Shown in pieces: positions 27,132 to 36,600 of a stretch of DNA of 64,000 nt. The translations under genes were made by a program, and so were the position numbers. The DNA comes from Lachnospiraceae bacterium (GTDB lineage Bacteria > Bacillota > Clostridia > Lachnospirales > Lachnospiraceae). Each line of letters begins with the position of its first letter. The first letter of the stretch is position 1. A model generated the notes under the pieces. It did no database searches. It was given only the letters and a program-made list of their open reading frames with translations, and was not told where the DNA came from. The stretch spans positions 62,001-126,000 of the forward strand of contig SVEQ01000003.1 of the NCBI GenBank assembly GCA_015057325.1, read 5' to 3'.

Positions 27132-28601
27132 TCACCTCCCCGCATTTTCCGCAAGAATACACTCCAGATTGGCAACCCATTGTCCGGAGCTGTTAATTTC
27201 CGAGTAACCAGTATAATTAATTTCATAAAAACAATCTTGAGCCTCTAATCTCTCTATGAAGGTATTGATTGTTTCAACATCGTTAAATGTTGCCGTAATT
27301 CCGACAGTACCTGTATTTGAGTTGTAACTGTCTATAGTTACTTCTCCTAGTCCCGACACCGCACTAACAATAACCTTGTTAATTGTCGATAACGGCATCG
27401 GAAAACTCTCTATGTCGTTTTCCAACAATCTAAGAGCATTAACATGATCGCTTAAGCCCTGTACTTTCGAAGACGACTCATCATACTCTGCAACCATCGA
27501 AAGATTGGTCGGATTCATGTTATATTCCTCAAGTTCCTTAAGTTGTGCTTTTCTATTGGAATATATCGCGGCTCTTGATAACGTAATCACCAACATTATC
27601 GCAAAAACAGCAATATGAGGAATACTAAGTGCTAATGCCCGCTCTCTTTTTTCTTCGTCTACTTCACTGCCCTTACCATACATTTTAAGAAGGTTTCTAT
27701 GGTCAGAAAGTTGCATAAGACCTGCCGTTGGATAGAACAAATCGTTAAGCGAATAACTTCTTTCCCTGTAACTAATCCCCTTCATTTTGTCGAGATTATG
27801 TACTTTCATGCCTTCTGACATATTCATGGCAACCGCACGTTCAACATTTATTGCATCATCACTTGTCATTCCCGCCAAATAAATTTCAGATATTGAATCC
27901 TCAACCTTCTCAGATTTGGAGAACTGTTCTATCTGGCTGACCGTTCCTGCAATTTCTCCGGCAAACTCCACAGTTCCGGGATTATTAAAGGTTCTTGTTG
28001 TTGTCGAATAAAAGTACTCGCCATTAACAAAATAAATAGCCGTAACCGTCATTCCGTCTCGAAGCATAACAACACTGTTCGTGTTGGATGCAAATTTCAT
28101 CTTTTTTAAGAAATTAACAGAAACACCAATTCCGCTGTTGATCTCTTTGAGAGTAATTCCTGCCGCCTCAAATACCGAAACATAATTAGCGACAAAATCC
28201 ACGTCGGCAATTTCTGTACATACCTTCATAGTCTTTTTCTTATTATCTTTGCCAATTACATAAAAACCTAATAGTCTTTTACGCTCTCCGCTTCGTTCTT
28301 CAAACTCTCTTTGAAGATATGTAGCCGCTTTGGCGTGTGACATTATAGGCATATCCAAAACTCTTACGGAAATCTGTGGCGTATTGATAACAAGTCTTAT
28401 TCCTTTTCTTGGAAGTTTCGTTCTGTTCCATAACGATGTAAGTGCATACTCAAGTCCTTCAGGGTCTGTTATAACACCGTTTAGAAAACTTCCTTCCGGC
28501 ATTTCGGCAAAATGAACCTGATTAACAGTAACATTTTTGCCACTGCTTTGACCTCTTAAGACTTCAATATCTGTATTGGACAAATATACGGTAAGTCCCA
28601 T
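27132..28601 (-). CDS. PilM-PilN fusion protein
   Basis: The 489-residue protein joins two normally separate pilus components. Residues about 1-320 look like the actin-like PilM fold, with an N-terminal MGLTVYLSNTDIEVL strand pair, GIRLVINTPQISVRVLDMP and a later SEIYLAGM-type strand. Residues about 332-352 are a single membrane segment (IPHIAVFAIMLVITLSR), followed by a coiled region and a C-terminal PilN-like ferredoxin-like domain (VTIDSYNSNTGTVGITATF, then TFIERLEAQDCFYEI). The membrane crossing fits PilN. Both parts are in one reading frame with no sign of frameshift. It is followed 4 bp later by the PilO-like gene. Confidence 0.8.
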   Translation of the reverse strand: MGLTVYLSNTDIEVLRGQSSGKNVTVNQVHFAEMPEGSFLNGVITDPEGLEYALTSLWNRTKLPRKGIRLVINTPQISVRVLDMPIMSHAKAATYLQREFEERSGERKRLLGFYVIGKDNKKKTMKVCTEIADVDFVANYVSVFEAAGITLKEINSGIGVSVNFLKKMKFASNTNSVVMLRDGMTVTAIYFVNGEYFYSTTTRTFNNPGTVEFAGEIAGTVSQIEQFSKSEKVEDSISEIYLAGMTSDDAINVERAVAMNMSEGMKVHNLDKMKGISYRERSYSLNDLFYPTAGLMQLSDHRNLLKMYGKGSEVDEEKRERALALSIPHIAVFAIMLVITLSRAAIYSNRKAQLKELEEYNMNPTNLSMVAEYDESSSKVQGLSDHVNALRLLENDIESFPMPLSTINKVIVSAVSGLGEVTIDSYNSNTGTVGITATFNDVETINTFIERLEAQDCFYEINYTGYSEINSSGQWVANLECILAENAGR

Positions 28602-28615
28602 AGTTAATCCCCCTT

Positions 28616-29812
28616 TTATAATGAACCAATCTGCTGATATGATTGATAAATCGGCACAATTACTGAAATAACGATAAATCCAACAATGATAGCCATTACA
28701 ACTATCATTAAAGGCTCGATATATGAAACCATCTGACCGATTGCTCTTTCAGATTCAAACTCCATATCATCAGCAATCGAATCAAGCATTGTATCAAGCG
28801 AACCTGCTTCCTCGCCCACACGAACCGAGGATTCTAACTTTCTGACAAAACCGTCAACCTTGCCAAGTGCAGTACTTAACTGTTCACCTGCTGTCGTATC
28901 GGCAATAACCTGCTTAAACTGTTTCTCTATGTATAGATTGCCAATAGTCTTGCTTGCAATATCAAGACAAGTAATAATCGGAATTCCCGAAGAATACAAC
29001 GAGCTTAATGTTCGCGCAAATCGTGCAGTATATATAACTTTGAACAATTTGCCAAGTTTGGGCAAATGAATCTGTATCATATCAAGAGCATACCGGACAG
29101 CCGGCAGTTTCTTCATGAAATACATAATCAACCACAAGACAACCGCTCCGATTATTAACGCATACCAGTATTTAACAACAAAATCACTTATCGCAAGCAT
29201 TATTCTTGTCGGTAAAGGAAGCGTCTTCATCTGTTCAAACAGTGTGTTAAACATCGGCATAACAAATCCAAATATTATTGCAACCACAATAACTATCAAT
29301 ACTGCCAATATCTTAGGATATGTCATTGAACTTTTGATTTTCGCATTTAAATGATCCTCTTTTGTATATTGAGCGGACACTCTAAGTGCCGTTGCATCAA
29401 GTCCGCCACTGCTTTCCGCTGCTTTGAACATATTAATAATCAATTGTGGAAAAACTCCTACCATTGAACTCATTGCAGTAGATAAAGGAACACCCTGCAT
29501 TACTTCTCTGGTCACATCTTTGTAAACTTTTCTTTCATATGGCGTAATAGCCTCATCTTCCGATAACATTTGAAGTGCTCTTACAAGTGGTATGCCGGCA
29601 CGCATTAGAGTTCCAATCTGTCTTGAAAACTCTGCTAACGCCTTGGCTTTTAAAGGCTTGTAATTAGCCGTCTTGGTCATATCCTTGGCATCCACCAACA
29701 TAAGGTCTTTCTTTTTCAGGTGCTCGTGAAGATCCTGTTCATCACCGGCAGGCATAAAGCCTACGACGATATTACCTTCCTTATCCTGTGCTTTGTATTT
29801 GTAATTAGGCAT
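28616..29812 (-). CDS. pilC: Type IV pilus inner-membrane platform protein (PilC/GspF family)
   Basis: At 398 residues it has the usual two GspF (T2SSF) repeats, each a cytoplasmic helical domain followed by membrane segments. The N-terminus PNYKYKAQDKEGNIVVG is typical, as are FSRQIGTLMRAGIPLVRALQML in repeat one and FARTLSSLYSSGIPIITCLDIA in repeat two, and the C-terminal GFIVISVIVPIYQSYQQIGSL. Membrane segments lie near 168-192, 215-235 and 370-390. It is the platform on which pilins are assembled by the PilB motor. Confidence 0.94.
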   Translation of the reverse strand: MPNYKYKAQDKEGNIVVGFMPAGDEQDLHEHLKKKDLMLVDAKDMTKTANYKPLKAKALAEFSRQIGTLMRAGIPLVRALQMLSEDEAITPYERKVYKDVTREVMQGVPLSTAMSSMVGVFPQLIINMFKAAESSGGLDATALRVSAQYTKEDHLNAKIKSSMTYPKILAVLIVIVVAIIFGFVMPMFNTLFEQMKTLPLPTRIMLAISDFVVKYWYALIIGAVVLWLIMYFMKKLPAVRYALDMIQIHLPKLGKLFKVIYTARFARTLSSLYSSGIPIITCLDIASKTIGNLYIEKQFKQVIADTTAGEQLSTALGKVDGFVRKLESSVRVGEEAGSLDTMLDSIADDMEFESERAIGQMVSYIEPLMIVVMAIIVGFIVISVIVPIYQSYQQIGSL

Positions 29813-29839
29813 ATCATCGCCCCCTTTTCGTATAATATG

Positions 29840-30691
29840 CTATCCGCGAATCATTGCCGCAAGTTTAAGATATGCATTAAGAATATCCATACCGCAAATT
29901 ATCGCTATAATATATCCCGTACATAAATACGGCCCAAACGCAAAATGATCCTTGCTCTTTAATTTTTTTGCAAGCAAAAGAACTATTGCATATATGCCGG
30001 AAATCAAAAGACTTATAGCAAAACTAACCACAGTTAATTTCCAACCAAGCATAAGTCCTACCGCCACTGAAAGCTTGACGTCACCGCCGCCAAAGCCTCC
30101 GTGAACAACACTCGCTATAATAAACATCGGAACGCTTATCACAAATGCTCCGATAATATGTTCAGTTAAACTAACCCCCGGAAGCGTAAGTAATGAAATT
30201 ACCGCAATCACAAGCGTTGCAACAACATACTTATTGGGTATCTTCATTGTATCATAATCCGAAATAATAACCAAATCCATTACACAAAAAAACAAACAAA
30301 CCGTCAACAAAAATAACAGTCTTGAAATGTTAAAATGTGCAATTACATCAAGCGGTATCCCAATGGTAAACCCACTTGCCAGTGAAGGTGCATCGCCAAA
30401 TCTGAAAAACAAAAAGACAAAACATATACCGCCAATTATTTCATTAATAAAATCACGAACCGGCAACTTCTCGTTGCAATATCGGCATTTACCTTTTAAT
30501 AAAATATAAGAAAAAACCGGAAACGTTTCTATCGCCTTAAGCATTGTGCCGCAACTGTCGCACTCAAAATGCTCATTAAGTATTTTCTTTTTCTTATTCT
30601 GTCTGCAGATTATTGTATTAACAAACGAAAACGCTGTTGTACCCAATATCCAAATAAAAACAAGCAACAAAATATGCAAAAAAATAACCAT
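29840..30691 (-). CDS. pilD: Prepilin peptidase (type IV leader peptidase, A24 family)
   Basis: The bifunctional PilD architecture is present. An N-terminal domain carries two Cys pairs (CDSCG and CRYCN, about residues 45-80) as in the zinc-binding, methyltransferase-containing form. A polytopic A24 peptidase follows with aspartates in SDYDTMKIPN and in the signature FGGGDVKLSVAVG. It should cleave the five prepilins encoded upstream after their conserved Gly and methylate the new N-terminus. The start is the ATG at 30691 (283 residues) behind GGTGG; a GTG two codons earlier is less well spaced. Confidence 0.93.
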   Translation of the reverse strand: MVIFLHILLLVFIWILGTTAFSFVNTIICRQNKKKKILNEHFECDSCGTMLKAIETFPVFSYILLKGKCRYCNEKLPVRDFINEIIGGICFVFLFFRFGDAPSLASGFTIGIPLDVIAHFNISRLLFLLTVCLFFCVMDLVIISDYDTMKIPNKYVVATLVIAVISLLTLPGVSLTEHIIGAFVISVPMFIIASVVHGGFGGGDVKLSVAVGLMLGWKLTVVSFAISLLISGIYAIVLLLAKKLKSKDHFAFGPYLCTGYIIAIICGMDILNAYLKLAAMIRG

Positions 30692-30709
30692 AATCACACC
30701 ACCATTTAA

Positions 30710-31171
30710 TTATTTATATTCCAGTAATTTGAGTGTGTAATAGCCGTCCCAAATGGCTGTTCCATCGTCTTTTTTCTTAAATATAATAATATAGCCGTCC
30801 TTCTGATATGTAAATGCTGCCGGTTCATTATATGCACCATCCCACGCCTGAAGAACAATTTTCCCGTCAGCATCTGCGGATTTAAGTATCTTTTCCTCAA
30901 CGCCGTCTGCCATTCCGTTTCTTGTTGTCGGATTATATATTATTCCGCCAAGTGCATATTTTTCTACCGCTTCCATCTTAAAAGCAATTCGAATATCTTT
31001 AGCCTCCTGCATAGCGTGCCTGACACCCGAATTAATTCTTAACCAGAAAAAACAAGCAAAAAAAGCAATAAAAATAAACAGCAAAACAAGAATTGTTGTT
31101 GAAACAATTCCCGTTTGGTATGCATCCGTATTTCCAATTGATGATGAATCATAACGTCTGCGTCTTCTCAT
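30710..31171 (-). CDS. Single-span membrane protein in the pilus operon, unknown function
   Basis: I do not recognise this 153-residue protein. It begins with MRRRRRYDSSSIGN, has one membrane segment (about 27-48) and an external alpha-beta domain with several aromatic strands (YQKDGYIIIFKKKDDG). It lacks the Gly plus hydrophobic-Glu prepilin cleavage motif, so it is not an ordinary pilin. The ATG at 31171 is chosen because GGGGG stands 6 bp upstream. It is wedged between the major pilin (after a hairpin) and pilD (12 bp later). It is therefore likely an accessory assembly or minor structural component, though it could be a divergent minor pilin. Confidence 0.7.
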   Translation of the reverse strand: MRRRRRYDSSSIGNTDAYQTGIVSTTILVLLFIFIAFFACFFWLRINSGVRHAMQEAKDIRIAFKMEAVEKYALGGIIYNPTTRNGMADGVEEKILKSADADGKIVLQAWDGAYNEPAAFTYQKDGYIIIFKKKDDGTAIWDGYYTLKLLEYK

Positions 31172-31213
31172 ATTGGCCCCCATAAGCAAAATACTAAATG
31201 ACATAAAGAATTA

Positions 31214-31237
31214 CCCTTCTCCGCTTGCGAAGAAGGG
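31214..31237 (-). terminator. Hairpin after the major pilin gene (attenuator or transcript stabiliser)
   Basis: Minus-strand CCCTTCT and AGAAGGG form a GC-containing stem with a 10-nt loop, followed only by TAATTCTTT. It sits between the major pilin and the assembly genes. It looks like a partial terminator that would favour pilin and upstream prepilin transcript over assembly genes. Confidence 0.6.
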
Positions 31238-31259
31238 CGTATATTCTTGTTATAATTGT

Positions 31260-31790
31260 TTAGTTTCCACTACCTGATCCCGAACCGCCACCGGTTCCGG
31301 TTCCGTTTCCGTTTCCTGTCTGTTTAGCGGCAGTAATTGTCATTGTATCTGTATCCCATGAGCCAGAACCATCTGTCTTCATGGATACAACTACAGTACT
31401 TCCGTCCTGTGATGTAAATGTAAGACTTTCTACATATTTCAAAGTATAGTATTTGTGTTTGTCAGTACTTGAATCGGTTGAAAGATATGTAATATCTCCT
31501 GAAGTGACAACCGTAGGACTAACAAGTTTGTTAATCTCATCTTTTGCAGCAGCAACAGATGCGTAATGATCAAGACCGTTAGCATAGTTCTCGTCATTGA
31601 CAGCCTGAAGCGCTGTATAAATAGAGCGAGCCTCCTCTAAATATTTAGAGTTTCTTGCTCTGTCAATGTATCCAAGCAATGCGGGTACAAGTAATGCAGC
31701 AAGAATTGCAAGAATAACCAATACTACAATAAGTTCAACAAGTGTAAAACCATTTTGATCTTTTTTAAGATTTGATAATTTCTTTTTCAT
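31260..31790 (-). CDS. pilA: Major type IV pilin
   Basis: A canonical class III-type prepilin signal is present: short basic leader MKKKLSNLKKDQNG cut before FTLVELIVVLVILAILAAL, with Glu5 and the GspG/PilA-like continuation VPALLGYIDRARNSKYLEEA. The head is small (about 125 residues) and ends in a Gly/Ser/Asn-rich tail (about 20 residues, GNGNG and GSGSG repeats). I use the ATG at 31790 (176 residues) behind GGAGGGG; an upstream ATG at 31829 precedes this site. It is the best candidate for the major pilin because it is the shortest canonical prepilin, is PilA-like and is followed by a stem-loop. No cysteine pair is present in the head. Confidence 0.88.
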   Translation of the reverse strand: MKKKLSNLKKDQNGFTLVELIVVLVILAILAALLVPALLGYIDRARNSKYLEEARSIYTALQAVNDENYANGLDHYASVAAAKDEINKLVSPTVVTSGDITYLSTDSSTDKHKYYTLKYVESLTFTSQDGSTVVVSMKTDGSGSWDTDTMTITAAKQTGNGNGTGTGGGSGSGSGN

Positions 31791-31868
31791 AGAAACCCCT
31801 CCTTTCACTTCTATCAATTCTATCGGCATATATGCCTAAAAAATAAATAGTAAAATTAAAATAATTTT

Positions 31869-32696
31869 TTAGTAGATATCGCTATACATTGTACTGTCAT
31901 TATTATAATATACTTTGTTTTGAAGTGCAACCCTTCTGTTCTTTTTGTATACTTTACCTTCCGCATTATTGACAATTACAGATACATCAACATACTTAAC
32001 AAGGCATTTACCGTTTGCATCAGGTGCCTCGGGCACAACAGAGAACTCAAGTTCAATTGTATAGTCCTGATAAAGCTGCTTGGGAAGTTTCTCTTGAGCG
32101 TGCCAGCAAACCTTACCACCGGTTACAGTCGAATAATTACCGGAAGCATCTGCAGATGTGCCTGATACTATTCTATCCATGTAAAGTGTTTTGTATGTCA
32201 TAATATTCTTTTCAGGATAGCGATTATAGTATCTCATCGTAAGATAATTCTCGTCGATATTTTCTACTTCATCTTTCCTTACTTTATCAGCATCTATTAA
32301 AGCATCTTTACAGCCGTTAGTATCTATTTGAACCGCAGATGCACCATCGTTAATATTAGATAACACAAACTCAAGCGTTGAACCCTTATATTCGCCACCG
32401 GACGGGCTTACCGCTACAAGTTTTCCGCCGGCATTCTTTTCTCTTACTTTAACATAACCATTATAATCAGAGCCCTGCATTGTTCTTATATCATTTTTAA
32501 CCTCTGCAAAAACAATATCCGCAACCGAGATGGCACTCATCGTCTGCCGTTCGTTGTAATAGAAAATAATCGCATGCGAAATACACATGGTTGCGACTGT
32601 CATAAAAATAGCAAGTAACGCAAAAGTCACAATCAGTTCAACCATGGTAACGCCTTTATTATGATTATTCTGTTGTCCTCCTCTAGATTTCTTCAT
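31869..32696 (-). CDS. Minor prepilin (PilW-like)
   Basis: This 275-residue protein has a leader MKKSRGGQQNNHNKG followed by VTMVELIVTFALLAIFMTVATM with Glu5 conserved, the start of a pilin N-terminal helix. The remaining globular domain is beta-rich with no cysteine pair near the end. I start it at the ATG at 32696; GGAG lies inside the end of the preceding gene and only 4 bp separate the two, so translation is coupled. In the order of minor pilins (PilX, PilV, PilW types) it corresponds by position and length to PilW. It would form part of the tip-priming complex. Confidence 0.82.
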   Translation of the reverse strand: MKKSRGGQQNNHNKGVTMVELIVTFALLAIFMTVATMCISHAIIFYYNERQTMSAISVADIVFAEVKNDIRTMQGSDYNGYVKVREKNAGGKLVAVSPSGGEYKGSTLEFVLSNINDGASAVQIDTNGCKDALIDADKVRKDEVENIDENYLTMRYYNRYPEKNIMTYKTLYMDRIVSGTSADASGNYSTVTGGKVCWHAQEKLPKQLYQDYTIELEFSVVPEAPDANGKCLVKYVDVSVIVNNAEGKVYKKNRRVALQNKVYYNNDSTMYSDIY

Positions 32697-32700
32697 ACCA

Positions 32701-33093
32701 TTAATCTCCTGTCGAGAATAGATAAAGGTTTCTCGTATTAGGCTGGGTATCATCAGATGTAACAGTATAGCCCGATGCCCCCTCCTTAAATGTCACCTTT
32801 GCAGTGTATAACGAAAAGTCATATGTACTTGCTGCGCCACCGGAAATATCATCACTTTTAAAGGTATATGTTACCGTGCCCGAAGTACCTAATTTGTAGC
32901 TTTCCGGCGAATCAAACTTATCAGCTACTGCCTTCTGATAAAGTGCATTACTCCTATCAATATCCGTTGCTTCCATCATTAATTTTGAAGCAAACTGCAT
33001 GCAACCGTAAAGGATGGCCATAACAAGTGTAAGTACAACAAAAGCCACAAGTATTTCAACCATTGTCATTCCTCTGTTTTTTTTCTTATTCAT
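32701..33093 (-). CDS. Minor prepilin (PilV-like)
   Basis: The 130-residue protein has a short leader MNKKKNRG followed by MTMVEILVAFVVLTLVMAILYG, a prepilin motif with Glu5. A small beta-rich head follows (KAVADKFDSPESYKLG, then TYTFKSDD and AKVTFKEG strands). AGGAGGTGG precedes the ATG. It is coupled to the PilW-like gene downstream and follows the PilX-like gene by 15 bp. The motif and size are those of a PilV/GspI-type minor pilin. Confidence 0.82.
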   Translation of the reverse strand: MNKKKNRGMTMVEILVAFVVLTLVMAILYGCMQFASKLMMEATDIDRSNALYQKAVADKFDSPESYKLGTSGTVTYTFKSDDISGGAASTYDFSLYTAKVTFKEGASGYTVTSDDTQPNTRNLYLFSTGD

Positions 33094-33108
33094 TGTCGGC
33101 CACCTCCT

Positions 33109-33606
33109 TTAATAATACTCGCAAAATGTGTATTTATACTTACCGTTTCCACTGTCTTTGACCGCCTGATACTTAGAAGTACAAACAGACACAACCTTAT
33201 CATCTTCATATACGGAAATCTTAACAACAAGATTATCCGGTGAACTCTTCTTATCAAGCATAAGGCTTATTGAGCCATAATAAACCGAAGGTGACGGTGC
33301 CGTCAAAGTTTCAGTTTGTTTGGTATCATCTTTCATAAAATCATCAATATGTGCAACCAAATCATCGCTGCTACCTGTGCCGTTGGCTTCCAGTTTAATT
33401 TTTAGCGCTTCGGAAAACGACACAGCCTGTTGATAATATGTTTCATCAAGTCCTTCATCATTGATCGTAGCAAAAACCTGATATGCTGCCATAAGCAAGA
33501 TTACCGACAATATCATAACTATCGTCATTACAAGTACAACAACAATCATCGCAGCACCTCGATTACTATTATTCATTTTATAATTGGTGCATAACTTCTT
33601 ACTCAT
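33109..33606 (-). CDS. Minor pilin-like protein (PilX-like)
   Basis: The 165-residue protein has an N-terminal hydrophobic helix preceded by NRGAAMIVVVLVMTIVMILS, which matches the PilX N-terminal pattern (R-G-A-A-L/M-I-V-V) rather than the F-T-L-V-E motif: Glu5 is absent. PilX/GspK-type subunits likewise deviate at position 5 and sit at the pilus tip. The globular part is a small alpha-beta domain ending in a KYKYTFCEYY stretch. The ATG at 33606 has GGGAGG upstream. It follows the giant prepilin by 12 bp. Confidence 0.78.
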   Translation of the reverse strand: MSKKLCTNYKMNNSNRGAAMIVVVLVMTIVMILSVILLMAAYQVFATINDEGLDETYYQQAVSFSEALKIKLEANGTGSSDDLVAHIDDFMKDDTKQTETLTAPSPSVYYGSISLMLDKKSSPDNLVVKISVYEDDKVVSVCTSKYQAVKDSGNGKYKYTFCEYY

Positions 33607-33618
33607 GGCAGCCTCCCA

Positions 33619-36600
33619 TTAATTAGTTATTTCAAATGCTTTCTGGTATGTGCCTCTTACATACGAGCCACCTTCAACCTTATCACAAAACGCTCTTTCT
33701 AGATAATATTTCTTATTATCATTACCGGCACTTATATCAAGTGTTACTCCTGCCACTGACTTATTTGCTTCAAAAACATTCTTGCTTAGTTCAAGTTCTT
33801 CAAGCACACCGGCAATCGAATAACCTGTAGTATCATAATCTTCTGTATAACCTGCATACCAAATACATACAAACAGATCTTTAAAATCACTTAAATCAAT
33901 TCCGCTATCAACATTTAAACTAACAGATACATTAGTCTCCGGATTTCCGGCGGTTAAATTAATATACTTATCAGGTAATGTTCTTGCAAGAATAGTCGTA
34001 CCGGCAAAGCCATCTATCGCTTCTTTAGGGGTTCCGCATACAGCAACACAGAAACTCTGCATATTTCGGGGCATATACGATGTCAGGTTTGAGGCAGTCT
34101 CAAATTTAACCGAAGCAGCTGTATATGTTATATTGTTACCATTAACTGAAACATTATCACCTGTTACCTTAACATTTCCAATTCCACTTGGAATTGCCAA
34201 TGTCCTGTATGGCATATAAATTGTTCTATTCGTTGTCTCACTGACTACCTCAGAATTATTATACGCATCCTTAATAACTGCATATGCCTTTAAGTTTGTA
34301 GTACTACCATCCGTTTTTTTGTTATTTGAACGTGCCACGCCATACGGAACCGTAATTTGTGAAACTCTGGTCTTAGCATAAGTTACTCCTGTTCCCAGTT
34401 TGATGCTATGTTTTTCATTTTCACAATCCGGAAGTTCCACAACAATCTCAACATTATCGTCATAATCTTCAGGATTATTAAGCTTTACAAACTGTCCCTC
34501 ATCACCAAGCAATATAATCGATATATCAGGCTTATTATATGTCTTTTGTGTAATTTCACGATAAAGAACGTATTTGTTATAGTTATTTGTAGTATCTGTT
34601 GTTGTCTGATATCTTTCATCTGCAAGTGGTGTCACATAATAATATTTCGTCTTATCTACACCGTCGGTTACATCTATTAAAACACCTTTTTCTCTTGCAT
34701 TAACGAACGCACCTTTATCATTATCATATGCAAGTTGCTTTGCAACGTCCTCTGATATCTTAAAATACTGATGCAAATATCTTGCAGAAGCATTATCTGC
34801 GTTGTTAAGACCTGACTTTGAATACCAAACCGCAAACTTAAAGTCATGGTAACCGCTGACATCATCAATGGTTACGGAAACCGGTTCAGAATACTTATAA
34901 GCTGTTGTTGAATAGCCAAACTTCATCAACTGATCTTCACTAAGATACAACGTAACTTCCTGATCTTTGTCATCCAGTGCATATATCTCATAGCGATAAT
35001 ACTGTGATATATCATTATGAGAGTTGTATCGTATCATTCCCTTAAAGGTAAGTTTATTTTGTGCATCAACGATAAACTCGCCTGTAGTCTCAGGGTTTGT
35101 TCCTTCTTTGTAAGCAGCTTTCGTAGCAAAAAGATTAACATTTACTCTCGCCTGCAAATCCGCCTGTAAAATCGTCTTGTTATTGGTTGGACTGTACTCA
35201 TACGCCTCTGAATCAATAAAGCCGTCACACTGTGCTATAAACTTAAGTACAATCTTTTCGTTATTAAGCTTACATGCATGATCAAGAACATCATCAATCA
35301 TTGTATTGTCTGAAAGGTTAATCGCGAAAGTATTATTATCCTTTAATACAATCTTTGTGTTACTTTCAGTATAATCCTTGTAGTTGATAAGTCTTGCATA
35401 CCATTTCGGTTCTCTTCCCATACAGACAATTTCTATCTGAGGTTTTGCAAGTTTTACAGAGCGGAAATAATACTTAGTATCAGACGCCTTGCTCATGTCT
35501 GTAATAAATCCTGTCGCTCTAAGTTTGTTAGAAGCCCACTTGGATGTAGTTTCGACATAATTATATACATCCCCCTGACCAGGAGACGCATACCACGCCT
35601 CTATTCCAAACTCTGAATATTTATTAAGGTCTATTGATGAATTAGCTGAATAATATCCAATCTCAACATGTGCACTTCCACCTACATTTACAGGATATTC
35701 ATCTTCTGCAATGGTCTCATGCCAAGAAATATCATTACCCGCATCATCCTTACCATTGACAACTCCATAAAGTTCTACCCTAAACACCTGCGGTACATCC
35801 GGGGTTATATCCTTATTATCCCACTTATCAAAGTATGTATATGATAATGTTCCGCTATATGTCGGTTTGCTGTCGGCAAGTTTATCGCCTCCTACATCCG
35901 GTGTAAGTAGTGCGTTAATATTCTTTGCTGTTGCATTCTTTGGAATAAATACCATTTCTCTTACAATCTCTGCATCAAGACAACCGTCTGCCTTTGCGTA
36001 ACAATAGATTTCTTCTCCAACTCTGCCTTCTGCAATATCAGTAGCAACAACCGCATTGCGAAGAATCTTATCATCATAAGACACATCATCAGACATCATA
36101 ATATCAGCCTTGGTAAGTTTAATGGTTTTATTAATTGTTGAAGTATTATTCTTGTAATTATATACACCAACCTCAAAGTTAGGATTATCAATATAATCCT
36201 TGAAATCATCGGCATTCTTAAGATGAAGCATCCACTTGCCAGCATACGATACTATCTCGAATTCAGGTTCCGGAAGTTTCGGTTCAAGTTCAACATAACT
36301 CTTGATTGAATCCGTATCCATGATATCGCTGTAATAACTTTCGGCATCAACCTTTTTCTTGGCACGACTGTCACGTACTCTTACAACCGCATAATGCTTA
36401 ACTCCAACACCCATTACGTTATCGCCCGGAGTATCGAAAAGATAAGTCGTTCCGTAAGATGTTTTATTTTCTGTTACAAAAGCATATCCCTCTTCATTAC
36501 CTGCTGCCTTTGCCTTATATTCATCTAATTTGTCAGCCTCAAAGTCAACATTGGAAGGAAGACTTACATAGTTAAGTTCTACATCAAACTCAGTAGCGGT

